64,000 bases of DNA from Marsupella aquatica. Lineage: Eukaryota; Marchantiophyta. A program made the translations under genes and the position numbers. The notes beneath the pieces are model-generated. The model was not told the origin of the DNA. It did no database searches and was given only the letters and a program-made list of their open reading frames with translations. This document shows positions 30,285-40,920 of the stretch, piece after piece (within the stretch, counting starts at the first letter, position 1; each line of letters begins with the position of its first letter). The DNA lies in the NCBI GenBank assembly GCA_973895155.1, contig OZ316893.1, positions 11,904,001 through 11,968,000 on the forward strand, written 5' to 3'.

Positions 30285-33175
30285 AATGGAATGTCCAGGA
30301 TCGAGCAGCTAGTTAATATTCCCGTGGGTGAACTCCCCAGAGAAGGCACAAATGTACAGATCGAGCTTCCTGGCTAGAGATAGATCGAGGCACTACTTCA
30401 ACAACAATTTATTGATGATCGCTCACAACAACTTTAATTAACACAAGGCGTTCGATCAGACTGTCGATCCTCTCGAATGTTAAGTCCAGTTTCTCTCTCC
30501 GGAGCCTCTTGCACTTGGTCGTGCAGACCTTAGGTTTTATTGAGCCCTCTTGCAATCTTTAACACAGGACGAATTTTGAACTTTTCTAAATTATACAACT
30601 TCACAACGCCTAGGATATCCATGATTGGCCAATATATTAATTAAACGTCACTGGGCTTACAATATTCTTTCCAGTAATCATAGATGGGATCGGTCGACCT
30701 TGCTGTTCTCTGACCACAAGATTCATGGCCTATCAGACAGCGAATTGAAATCTATCCCATCGAAATATGCAGCCCACGAACCGGAAGCTTTTCTAAATCG
30801 ATAACCCTCGATCAACATAATCATCACCAGTACTGATTGACTGATCAACATAATCGATGTGATGTGATACTAAAAATATCAACGCAATTGCCGGCGGTCT
30901 CGTTATGTTGTTTTTACACTTCTCCCCTTGACGTTTCCTTCAGAATGATTGATCGACGTCTATCTTGTCATGACAGACGTGATTTTTGCCTTTCGATAAA
31001 TTACATGGCGGATCGAACAGAGCGAGACGGCAGCTGCAGCAAGTGTCATTAATAGACCTCTGCTTGATCTCTCAGTGTCCAGCTACGCCATGATTTTCCG
31101 GCTGTACAGCATCCGTTAGAACTACAGACAGTTTAGGTTGCATCGAATCTCAGTCTAGGCGCGCTGTAAGGTCTCTTCAAAAACCTCCTCTATAATCCTC
31201 AAATCTTGTCTAGCTAAGTGCAGAGTTTAGAAGCTGGAAGTATTCGAAACGCGGCCCCCTGCACTAATTAAGGGTTTCTCATTCGAATCGGCACTTGCTT
31301 GCCTTCTTCCCTTGTGCTTTCGACTCCTCTTTCTCTTTCGACTATCACCGCTGAATTTGATCATGTTATCGGATGAGTCGTGAGATGAGCTCACGTCGCC
31401 GGCCAGTCGCCCGCGAATAAGCTTTTCCGCCCTCTCCAATTCTGCTTGCAATGTCGTCGGCAGGTCAGGAGGATCTACGTTACCCTCCATCATCCTCAAC
31501 ACGGTGCTCATTCCAGGTCTCTCGGTCGGATCTCCCTGGAGACATAGAAGTGCAATCCAAATCAGTCGCTCCGCTTCGTTCGTATCGAATTGTTCTTCTT
31601 CGAGCATAAGGTCGACGACGTCCTCTTCTTCTCCTGCTAACACTTTCCGAATTGCCCAAGCAGGCAAGAAGAGACTGTCCAGGGCCAGGTCCTGATTCTC
31701 ATGCTCTCGTCCACTCACCACCTCTAGCATTACGATGCCAAAGCTGTAAACGTCCATCTTCTGGCTGACTGCTGCGACATATATTTCCGGTGCCATATAA
31801 CCCTTCGTACCTCCCGCAGCCAGAGTCTGTTTCGTCGTCGCTGATCCTAGTAGCTTCGCCAATCCGAAATCTGCTATTTTGGGCGCATAGACCATATCGA
31901 GAAGAATATTTTGTGGTTTGATGTCAAGATGAACAATCATCTGCCCACGCTGGAGTTCTTCGTGCAGATAAGCGAGGCCCTTGGCCGTCCCTTTGAGGAT
32001 ATCGACTCTCGTCTTCCATGGCAGCACGAAATCCGGATCCACTTTGACATTCTCGAATATCCAGTTATCGAGGGACCCGTTGGCGACGAATTCGTAGACC
32101 AGAAAAAAATTATTGTTCTCAAAGGTGAACCCAAGCAGAGCCACCAAGTTCGCGTGATTGATTCTTCCCAGAGTCTTCACCTCCGTCTCGAAGTCCTTCA
32201 CATCGCGTTGCCCGTTAAGCAGCCGTTTGACGGCTATGTCCGTCCCATCCCGGAGAGTTCCTTTGTACACAACCCCGAAGGCTCCACGCCCAATCTCAAC
32301 GCTAAACCCGTCGGTAGCGCTATGCAACGTCTCGTAGGACAATCTCTTCCCGAGCTCCGCACTCGGATAGGAGAGTGCCGGCTTGGAGATACCCGAAGTC
32401 GTCGATGCTATGTTCGCTTGACGATTGTATGCGTTCCCCAAGGCCCTGGCCTCAAGCTTGGCTTCTACATCGTTAGAAATGAATTTATTGAATCTACTTG
32501 ATTCGTTACCCTTGTCATGAGAACGGCGGCGAAAAACGAAAAGGCTGGCCCCGAGAAAAATTACCCCCAACCCAGCAACAACACCAATGGCAATTCCAAC
32601 AGCGGCGCCAGAGCTCAGAGACTTTTTCCCGTTTCCGTTGGAGTTCCAACAAGCACCCCCAGTACAATTCCCCGCTCCGCAGTAGTCGATCGTGATTCCA
32701 CAATAGTTATTTTTACTGCAGCAGTAAGTTGGGTCGGGACAGCTCTTCTTTGGGTTGCAAGATCCAGTGGCACCTCTACTCAATTCCACCTGCAGCAAAG
32801 CCGTCACACAGACCAGTGCCAAGATCAGCGGCCAGCTCCGATCAGCCCTCCAACCGAGCTGTTCTACTCTGCAGCAGGCCGCCCGCATCATCATTCCTGA
32901 AAACTTCATCCACTGAAATGGACCTGCACGTACCCACCTTTTTCGTGGTCTCTCTAGTGCCGAAGTCTCATAATCCGGAGCTACTCCCCCGATCAATTCC
33001 ACGAAGTTTAAGCTGTCCTCCGATCCTAGAGCAAAGTACGTGCTCGACGTAATGAAGAGGTGGCCGGCTTGCTCGTACGCTAGCTTGGACGATGGCCGGA
33101 TCCTGGATCGAGGCGATAGAAAATGGATGAGCCACTGATCGATCTGATATTCTGATGAACATACGCTAGTAACTG
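30285..33175. repeat. Segmental duplication, copy 1 (receptor-kinase gene with flanks)
   Basis: It matches 38440-40920 in the same orientation. The match covers the gene, its 5' flank (AAGTTTAAGCTGT, AAGTACGTG, GCTTGCTCGTACGCTAGCTT) and its 3' flank (AAGCAATGGAATGTCCAGG, GATCGAGCTTCCT, GACGGCAGCTGCAGCAAGTG). The flanks are much more diverged than the kinase coding region. Confidence 0.85.
31227..32909 (-). CDS. Receptor-like kinase with hevein-type chitin-binding ectodomain, copy 1
   Basis: A single-exon frame of 560 residues. I place the start at 32909 rather than further upstream because the paralogue at 40624 starts at the same point. Residues 20-46 form a signal peptide. Residues 51-87 hold eight cysteines in the hevein (CBM18) pattern, with CCSKNNYCG...YCGAGNC, so chitin or a GlcNAc ligand is expected. 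A membrane helix spans about 101-126. The kinase (about 190-470) has GRGAFG in the glycine loop, Lys 228, HLDIKPQN at 327-334, DFG at 347-349 and YMAPE. The catalytic loop reads HLD, not HRD, so it is a non-RD kinase, a class common among plant immune receptors. The C-terminal tail is basic and Ser-rich. The kinase domain resembles the LRK10-like and PR5-kinase group. A chitin-sensing role in defence or symbiosis is inference. Confidence 0.88.
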   Translation of the reverse strand: MKFSGMMMRAACCRVEQLGWRADRSWPLILALVCVTALLQVELSRGATGSCNPKKSCPDPTYCCSKNNYCGITIDYCGAGNCTGGACWNSNGNGKKSLSSGAAVGIAIGVVAGLGVIFLGASLFVFRRRSHDKGNESSRFNKFISNDVEAKLEARALGNAYNRQANIASTTSGISKPALSYPSAELGKRLSYETLHSATDGFSVEIGRGAFGVVYKGTLRDGTDIAVKRLLNGQRDVKDFETEVKTLGRINHANLVALLGFTFENNNFFLVYEFVANGSLDNWIFENVKVDPDFVLPWKTRVDILKGTAKGLAYLHEELQRGQMIVHLDIKPQNILLDMVYAPKIADFGLAKLLGSATTKQTLAAGGTKGYMAPEIYVAAVSQKMDVYSFGIVMLEVVSGREHENQDLALDSLFLPAWAIRKVLAGEEEDVVDLMLEEEQFDTNEAERLIWIALLCLQGDPTERPGMSTVLRMMEGNVDPPDLPTTLQAELERAEKLIRGRLAGDVSSSHDSSDNMIKFSGDSRKRKRSRKHKGRRQASADSNEKPLISAGGRVSNTSSF

Positions 33176-35545
33176 ACGCATTCGGAGCCACTTCAATAAA
33201 TTGGGCACAGGAAAAAGACAACTTACGACAGACCCGAAGCGAAGCTGTCAATTAGTTGAAACCTTTTAATAATGGCAACAATGACCGAGCCAGACCCGAC
33301 AAGTGTCTGTGATTAATTCAACTTAGCTTCATGGTGAGGCTAGCTACTACAAAAATCCGAATGGAATATCTGTCATGGGAATCGCCATCAAACTGCTGGC
33401 CTGCAGACCTACACATTATTGAATGAAGTTACTCAAAGTCTAATTAACTCTTCTAAGTATTAATATTGCACGACTTCCTGGCAGTTGCAGTCATTTCTTC
33501 AATGCCTGGAATTGAAGGACCTCTTCAGGACGGGGCATAGTTCGAGCTCGGTTTCCGATTAACCTACACTACGTCGCCATGCGAGAGCCAGGGTGAAACC
33601 TAAGGTGTAGGTCAAAAAGGTTTTTAATTAATGATTGACATTCACGTTTGGTGTGGGTTTGGTGAGCTAGCCTGTGGCTCCCGGGAGATTCTTGTCCCTT
33701 CTGGAGTCCCGGAATCCAGGGACCCTCCGTTTCAGATTGGCAAATTCTCGAGGGGTGCCGGAGACCGTGCATTCTGCTGCATCTGTGGTGCCTCCACGCT
33801 AGCGTCAATATTGAGCGGAGATTTCGAAGCCCCTCAGGGACAGACCACCTTCATATACAACAAACGACAGTGCAATTTTGTCGATATGAAGATTGGTTTC
33901 ACTGTGCACGTACCAAACAGCACGCTACTAGCTTTGTAGCTCGACTGATTCTCGATCAGGCAAGTTTTAATTCACACCAGAGATGCATTCCTACCCCGTG
34001 CGTACAAAGACAGACCGGCCACAATTTCTTTGGCCATCGATATCACGTACTCCGATCACGCTGCACTCTATACGCTCCTAAAGTATTGAGGATGGACATG
34101 GGATTTGGCCAGGATTGCTGATTGATCGAATCCGCTTATATATGTGTGATAGTTATAATTTCTTGATACATATAATGAGAAAGTAAACGTCCCATTATTG
34201 GATCTGCGATCTGTTGTTCATACATGGAAGACGAGAACGGATCTTTAAGTCGCCAACGCCCATTGCCCCTTGAATCGTACTTTTGAGGAATGTTTAAAGA
34301 GTAGTATTGCATCTAGAAACAAATGCAACTCACAAAGTTAATCAAAACACAATAGTCCACTCTTCTTGTGCACCCGACTTGTGCATTGTGGAGTAATTAA
34401 CCAGGAACATAATGTTAAATAATGCTCATCAGTTTAGTGTTCATGATGTGGCAGTGGAGCGTGTCCTAGATTTGATTGCAAAGGAAGCTAGTTCGTACTG
34501 CAAGCTTAAAACTGATTTTCAGCAAGTTCTAATACGTTATGAGCGAGTTCTAATTATAAGTTATCTACGAAGCATTACTTCGTCGTTGACACTGCTTTTG
34601 AGAACACCATACGGTTCTGACTCACTGCCCGTGATGTATGCTACCGTTAATATTCCTGCTCTATGCCTTTGAGTGGTCTCGTCGAATGTTGCGTTGGTTT
34701 TCAGAACCTCTAGCTAAGGCCGATTCGGCCACAAGGCAAGCTTTTTGTTTTCCTAGATTTTCTATAATTGCTTGGAGCAAACTCATTCAATGCCGACAAA
34801 ATCAAAATATGATGGCCGGCTGACACTCAGTCTATTGGAACCCCATATCTATGATCGCAATCGCCCACAGTCGAGAATGGTCTCATGATCTCTTTGTGAC
34901 TGATCAATACAAACATTTTGGGCAGGACACAGTTTGATTGTAGCTGGTCTGTGCAATACCAAGTTCTGCATAGTTACCGTCATGTCATTAAATGTTTGCA
35001 GTCAGAGCCAAGTGCAATCGCGTTGCAAAAGTGGGCCTCGTGTGTGCAGAATTCCCGAGACGAAATATGCACTGTGTTGAAGAAGAGGGCTTGTCATAAC
35101 AAATTGGGAACAACGTTTTTCAGTGCTTTTATGAAAAGCGCCTAAACTAAAGCCTTGAAGCTTCCAAGCGAAGTGTGAACTCATAGATCACTAACTTGTT
35201 TAACACGGCATAAAGTGCCTTTGGCACCATCACCTCACTGTCTCTGCTTTCTGCATATACTGTCAAGACTTCGCATGGGGCGTGTGAGGTTCCAAGGAGA
35301 GGGAAGATCACTTCAATAATCACTCAACGAAGTCTTAGTTTCGTCGATAATGCAATGAGTTCGAACCCTTCGTGCCTCCACATCCCCTTCTGGACATTCC
35401 CGTCTGGCCTTGCCCCCCACACTTATGATACTATATTTTGCTGTAGAAAAACAGTTTTTCAATACGATCACAATAGGTACTTACTGAAACTCTCCAACCA
35501 TTCTCCATTACAATAGAGACGTACTATTCTACCCTTCTACCCCTA
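33176..35545. other. Intergenic, no gene seen
   Basis: Short frames only, without recognisable domains or convincing splice patterns. A moderately GC-rich patch at 33650-33850 is open on one strand for about 100 codons but matches nothing I know. Confidence 0.4.
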
Positions 35546-35569
35546 ATATATATATATATATATATATAT
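35546..35569. repeat. AT dinucleotide microsatellite
   Basis: An uninterrupted AT run of about 12 units. Confidence 0.95.
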
Positions 35570-38119
35570 CACACTGCAAGAGAAAAACAGCTACGTGTAA
35601 CCTCAGTTAGACTTATGATGTCGGCCAGGTTACTCAGGTGTCAACAGAGGAATTTTAAAACAAGTACTTTACACATTATTTACAGCCCATGCAAGTTCTT
35701 CTTCAGGCTCCAGAAAAAGTGTCGAGCCCTCGGCATTAGACTGTCCAGCAAGGTCCCCTATCTTCTAATGGCGATGTTCCCGTCAACTTTGATCGAGGAG
35801 CTTACTTCCTTCTAGATACTCTGTAGAAGCTCCCGAGAAGCTCCTGGTCATCTAGCTACTACCGGGGCTGCTAATAGTGGCGACTGATCCCTTGCATCTG
35901 AAATTCCCTCCGGATTCTCTGTTGCTGTTTTCTCTGGGCTTCAACGTGGCTGCTGTCCTTCCGGCTGTCCTGCAGCGTAATTTTCTTCCTGGCCGAGGGT
36001 GCTGCTTGAATGGATTCTTCGCAGCTGAAAGTACTCTGCTTTAATCTCCATTAGTTCATTGCAGCTACCTCGTCGCCGTTCCTTTCATTGGAATTCCGAA
36101 ATCCCTGCTAAGCTCTTTCTGGTGCTGCCGCCTTTTCTGTCCAGTTGCGCTTCTCTTGTAGAACTTTCTCGGGATGCCCAGTGTACAGTAGAGCGGCACT
36201 CATTCTTCAATTCTGATTATTTACTTTGTACATTTCCCCTCTTCTCTTCTTGTGATTCTCTTTTGTCTATTCTTTTGAGATAATGGTGGTAACATTTTTG
36301 GGAACCGCACATTTTGCTTGTGACCCTGCCCGCAGCATTCCATGGAACAGCTGCGGTTTGAGTAGTTGGAGTAGGGCGTCTCAACTCTTTAATTTGGTTT
36401 TGGCTCAATCCTGTCAACAGTCAGACATGTTTTCCCAAAGTAAAATGGTATCTGACTAGCTTGCTAACTTGTCCTACCACTTGTGACCAACGTCCATAAC
36501 TCACACTTAGACTAGCTCGCTTGTCTTACCACTGGTGACCAACGTCCATAACTCACACTTTGGGCTGCAGATCTTTATGTTACTGGGGCTTCAGATTTGA
36601 GACACCCTGAGTGAAGAGACTAGAAGAGTAAGCGAAGCCATGGGAAGAGAAGACCTCCAGAAACTTCTGCAGCACAGGTTGTAGCCCCAAATATTCAAGA
36701 TTCGTTTTTATGAGGTGGAGTTAGAAAAAAAGCAAAGGAGGCAGTTGGCTGGAAGCTAGTTTACCAAGGTTGACAACCTGAGTTTTGGGGTCCCAGGGAA
36801 CTGCACATCAAAATATGACATATGACATCCTTCCAGATCATGATAAACCTTGTTATTTTCTTTAAATCAATACACACAGTATATTACCATTGATTTGTGA
36901 TTACCTTATTTTCTTTAAATCAATGAGTCAACAATATATTACCTTTGTGATTACCGGCAGGGGAGTTTTGTATATATAAAACAGAGCATTTACAACTTAC
37001 TGCTTAGTACGTACACCAGCCTTGCTATACAGGTTTGTCTAGTATGACTATTTGTGCCCTTGTCTATGGGTCTACAACTAGTGCAAATAGTTACAATAGA
37101 CAAGTCTGCCAAAGTTACACAGTATACTATAGTTGGTCCTGATGTCTCCTTCCCAAAAGCATTATTCAGATAGTTGAAATTGGTGATTCTCAAAAGAGTC
37201 CTTCCCAAAAGCTACCTGAAGTGACCTAGTCTAAAGTGGCCTAGCTTTTTGTATCCAGTCTAAATTGGCCTTTTTGTATCTAGACAGTGTAAACTGGCAC
37301 ATGACTTTATGCAGTCCATAGGAATAGATACGGACAGCTTCTCTGTCCATTCTTGCTTGCATGGGTTTCCAGTTGCATGGCTTGCTCAAAGATGGCTTCC
37401 CTTAAGAAAGCAACAAATATAAAATGTGAAAACCTGTAGATATCCAAATCACTTCAAGAATTTTCAATTTGTAGTTTTTGGTACGTACTTATGGAAGAGA
37501 ATGCTCATCATAGTCTGCATTTTGAGATTTGCACTCTACTTGTCTGTCAGGAAAATAGTAAGATACACTTTGATAGCAAAGTTGGTCCCTGGCTAAACAA
37601 AACCTCTAATAAAAACCCAATTTGGGGGCTCCTTTTTTGGCTAGCTAACTCGGAGGTATAATGTGAGGGCTCAACAGGAATTTTGACGATGAGGAGAGTA
37701 TTGTCAGCGAGTCACTAGTGGTTTTAAATTTCTTTTGATTTTTGCTGCCTTTCATATTTTTAGTGTTTTTTTTGTTACTCCAGTGGCTAGCCAGTGTGCT
37801 AGCTAGCCAAAAGAGGATCATTCCCAACTTAAAGTGGCATTGGATATAGAAATAGTGACTACAATGACCCCTGCCATTTGGAGTCTTAGAAATAGACTAA
37901 AAATATGAAAAGTCAGCAAAATTTTTGACACTTAGAATCACTCATGATAGCTAACAATACTCTCGCTATCCAAAAGTCAGGTTTGCTTGCATCACCCAAT
38001 ACTTCCTCGAAACTTAAGCTAAAGCCCTATTTTTTTGGACATCGTATATATCCAAAACGCCTTCATGTACACTGCTGATGGCGGGTAGGTAGAATGTATA
38101 TAGTAAATTCTTGTTTACA
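35570..38119. other. Intergenic with two short tandem duplications
   Basis: A 52-56-bp duplication lies at 36452-36559 (each half ends GTGACCAACGTCCATAACTC). A second duplication of about 55 bp lies at 36850-36955 (TTATTTTCTTTAAATCAAT ... GATTACC). No gene is recognised. Confidence 0.55.
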
Positions 38120-38460
38120 GTGAGGGCATTGTTGTGAGACTGTGCCTTACTTTTGATAGAAAGCAATGGAATGTCCAGGATCGACGTATATGGTAAATTC
38201 TTGTTTACAGGGCCTTGTTGTGGGAGGGCCTTGTTGTGGGACTGTGCCTTACTCTTGATGGAAAGCTAAGGAATGTCCAGGGTCGACGTATATAGGAAAT
38301 TCTTGTTTACAGGGTCTTGTTGTTAGACTGTGCCTTACTCTAGATAGAAAGCAATGGAATGTGAGTCCAGGATCGACGTATATACTAAATTCTTGTTTAC
38401 AGGCCTTGTTGTGAGACTGTGCCTTACTCTTGATAGAAAGCAATGGAATGTCCAGGATCG
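38120..38460. repeat. Minisatellite of about 85-100 bp units derived from the kinase 3' flank
   Basis: Four units share GACTGTGCCTTACT, a GATAGAAAGCAATGGAATG-type segment, TCCAGGATCGACGTATAT and AAATTCTTGTTTACAG. The first part also occurs once at 30255-30305 beside kinase copy 1, so the array expanded from a sequence present in the duplicated segment. Confidence 0.8.
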
Positions 38461-40920
38461 AGGGGCTACTGTAGTTAATTTGCCGTGAATGAACTCATCA
38501 GAAAGCCACGTACATGTAGATCGAGCTTCCTAGAGATCGATCGAGGCACCAATTCAATAACATCTGATAACAACAACCGTTTGACATGAGGCGTCCGGAG
38601 TGTCGTTTTCTATTGTACAATATCACAACCTCTGCGATATCCATGAATGGCCAATATATTAATCGTCAATGGACGTACCATGTTCTTTCCAGTAAGCATC
38701 AATTGTATCGAGGTCGTCCTTGCAGTTCTCCGACAGCTAGATTCATGCATGGCCCTGATATATGTCTGCCTTTCATGGATTACATGGCGGAAGCAGGTGC
38801 ACGCGCCGATCAGAGACGGCAGATGCAGCAAGTGTAATTCACAGACTATGGCATCCGTCAGACCTACAGACTTAGGTTGTGTCGAATCTGATTGTAGTAG
38901 TTCTCTTCCAAAACCTCCTTTATAAATCCTCAGATCGACCCATTCGAAACGCTATGCCCTGAATTAACTAAGGGTTTCTCATCCGAATCTATACCTGTGG
39001 GCCTTCTTCCCTTGGGCTCTCGACTCCCGCTTCGACTAGTATCACCACTGAATTTAATCATGTTATCGGATACCTCGCGAGAAGAGCTCACGTCGCCGGT
39101 CAGTCGCCCGCGAATAAGCTTTTCCGCCTTCTCCAATTCTGCTTGCAATGTCGTCGGTAGGTCAGGAGGATCTACATTAGCCTCCATCATCCTAAACACA
39201 GTGCTCATTCCTGGTCTCCCGGTCGGATCTCCCTGGAGACACAGAAGTGCAATCCAAATCAGCCGCTTGGCTTCATTTGTATCGAATTGGTTCTCTTGAA
39301 AGAGATGGTCAACGACGTCCACTTCTTCTCCTGCCAACACCTTCCGAATCGCCCAAGCAGGCAAGAAGACAGTGTCCGGGGCCAGGTCACGATCCTCATG
39401 ATGTCGTCCGCTCACCACCTCGAGCATTACGATACCAAAGCTGTAAACGTCCATCTTCTGGCTGACGGCTGCGACATATACTTCCGGTGCCATATAACCC
39501 TTCGTACCTCCCGCAGCCAGAGTTTGTTTCGCCGTCGCTGATCCTAGTAGCTTCGCCAATCCGAAGTCTGCTATTTTGGGCGCATAGAGCATATCGAGAA
39601 GAATATTTTGTGGTTTGATGTCAAGGTGAACAATCATCTGCCCACGCTGGAGCTCTTCGTGCATGTAGGCGAGGCCCTTGGCCGTCCCTTTGAGGATGTC
39701 AACTCTCTTATTCCATGGCAGCACGAACTCAGGATCTGCTTTGACATTCTTGAAGATCCACCGATCGAGGGACCCGTTGGCAACGAATTCGTAGACCAGA
39801 AAAAAATTATTGTTCTCGAAGGTGAACGCAAGCAAAGCCACCAAGTTCGCATGATTGATTCTTCCCAAAGTCTTCACCTCCGCCTCGAAGTCCTTCACAT
39901 CGCGATGCCCGTCGAGTAGCTGTTTGACGGCTATGTCCGTCCCATCCCGGAGAGTTCCTTTGTACACAACCCCGAAGGCTCCGCGCCCAAGCTCAACGCT
40001 AAACCCGTCCGTAGCGCTGTACAACGTCTCGTAAGACAATCTTCCCCTGAGCTCTGCACTCTGAATGGACATTGCCGAATTGGAGATACCAGAGATCGTC
40101 GATGCTACACGCACTTCACGATTGTATGCGCTGTCCCGGGGGTTAGTGTCCATCCCGGCTTCTAAACCCTGAGCAGTGAATCGAGTTTTACTTAATTCGT
40201 TGCCCTTGTGATGAGCACGGCGCCGGCAAGCCACGAAGAGACAGGCCCCGAGAATGATCACCCCCAATCCAGCCACAACACCAACGGCAATTCCAACAGC
40301 GGTGCCAGCGCTCTGAGACTTTTTCCCATTGATTACAGTAGTGTTGTTGAGTGCCTTAGCACAAGGACCCCCAATGCAATTCCCCACTCCGCAGTAGTCG
40401 GGCGTAATTCCACAAAAGAGATTCTTACTGCAGCAATTAGTTGGGAGCTCACAGGTGTTGTCAGGTTTGCAGGATCCAAGGTCACCAATACTCAATTCCA
40501 CCTGCAGCAAAGCCGTCACACAGACCAGTGCTACGATCAGCGGCCAATTCCGATCAGCCCTCCAACCGAGCTGTTCTACCCTGCAGCAGGAGGCCTGCAT
40601 CATTGTTGTTCCTGAGGACTGCATCCAACGAAATGTACCTGTACCTGGTGATCCCTCGCGTGCCCAAGTCTCACAATGCGAGCTAGCTACTTCCCCGATT
40701 CCACGAAGTTTAAGCTGTGTCCGATTCCTCGTCCGATCCTAGACCAAAGTACGTGCACGACGTAAATAAGAGGTGGGCGGCTTGCTCATACGCTAGCTTG
40801 GACTCCTAAAACATCCGCGAGGACGAGAGGAGCTTGGACACGGACCGGATCAGCTAGATCGAGACGACAGACAACGAACGAACCACTGATCAATCTGATG
40901 AACGGACGCTGGTAATTAAG
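38440..40920. repeat. Segmental duplication, copy 2 (receptor-kinase gene with flanks)
   Basis: Direct repeat of 30285-33175; see that entry for the shared blocks. The period between the two gene starts is about 7.7 kb. Confidence 0.85.
38930..40624 (-). CDS. Receptor-like kinase with hevein-type chitin-binding ectodomain, copy 2
   Basis: A single-exon frame of 564 residues, colinear with 31227-32909. The signal peptide spans about 21-47. The hevein-type module at 52-88 has all eight cysteines but a different loop (DNTCELPTNCCSKNLFCG). An extra stretch of about ten residues with an Asn-Asn-Thr-Thr sequon separates the module from the membrane helix (about 108-130). The kinase keeps the glycine loop, the IAVK lysine, HLDIKPQN and DFG, so it is also non-RD. 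The kinase half is nearly identical to copy 1, while the ectodomain and the juxtamembrane part differ much more. This suggests either conversion of the kinase half or faster change of the ligand-binding half. Confidence 0.88.
   Translation of the reverse strand: MQSSGTTMMQASCCRVEQLGWRADRNWPLIVALVCVTALLQVELSIGDLGSCKPDNTCELPTNCCSKNLFCGITPDYCGVGNCIGGPCAKALNNTTVINGKKSQSAGTAVGIAVGVVAGLGVIILGACLFVACRRRAHHKGNELSKTRFTAQGLEAGMDTNPRDSAYNREVRVASTISGISNSAMSIQSAELRGRLSYETLYSATDGFSVELGRGAFGVVYKGTLRDGTDIAVKQLLDGHRDVKDFEAEVKTLGRINHANLVALLAFTFENNNFFLVYEFVANGSLDRWIFKNVKADPEFVLPWNKRVDILKGTAKGLAYMHEELQRGQMIVHLDIKPQNILLDMLYAPKIADFGLAKLLGSATAKQTLAAGGTKGYMAPEVYVAAVSQKMDVYSFGIVMLEVVSGRHHEDRDLAPDTVFLPAWAIRKVLAGEEVDVVDHLFQENQFDTNEAKRLIWIALLCLQGDPTGRPGMSTVFRMMEANVDPPDLPTTLQAELEKAEKLIRGRLTGDVSSSREVSDNMIKFSGDTSRSGSREPKGRRPTGIDSDEKPLVNSGHSVSNGSI

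Noticed and set aside
31911-32501. 196-codon open frame on the strand opposite to kinase copy 1, with a counterpart at 39608-39919
   Set aside because: It is a shadow of the conserved kinase coding sequence. It is shorter in the second copy, and sequence identity there is explained by the kinase.
38120-38460. CRISPR-like regular repeats
   Set aside because: Units are directly adjacent and similar over their full length, with no unique spacers, in a plant genome: an ordinary minisatellite.
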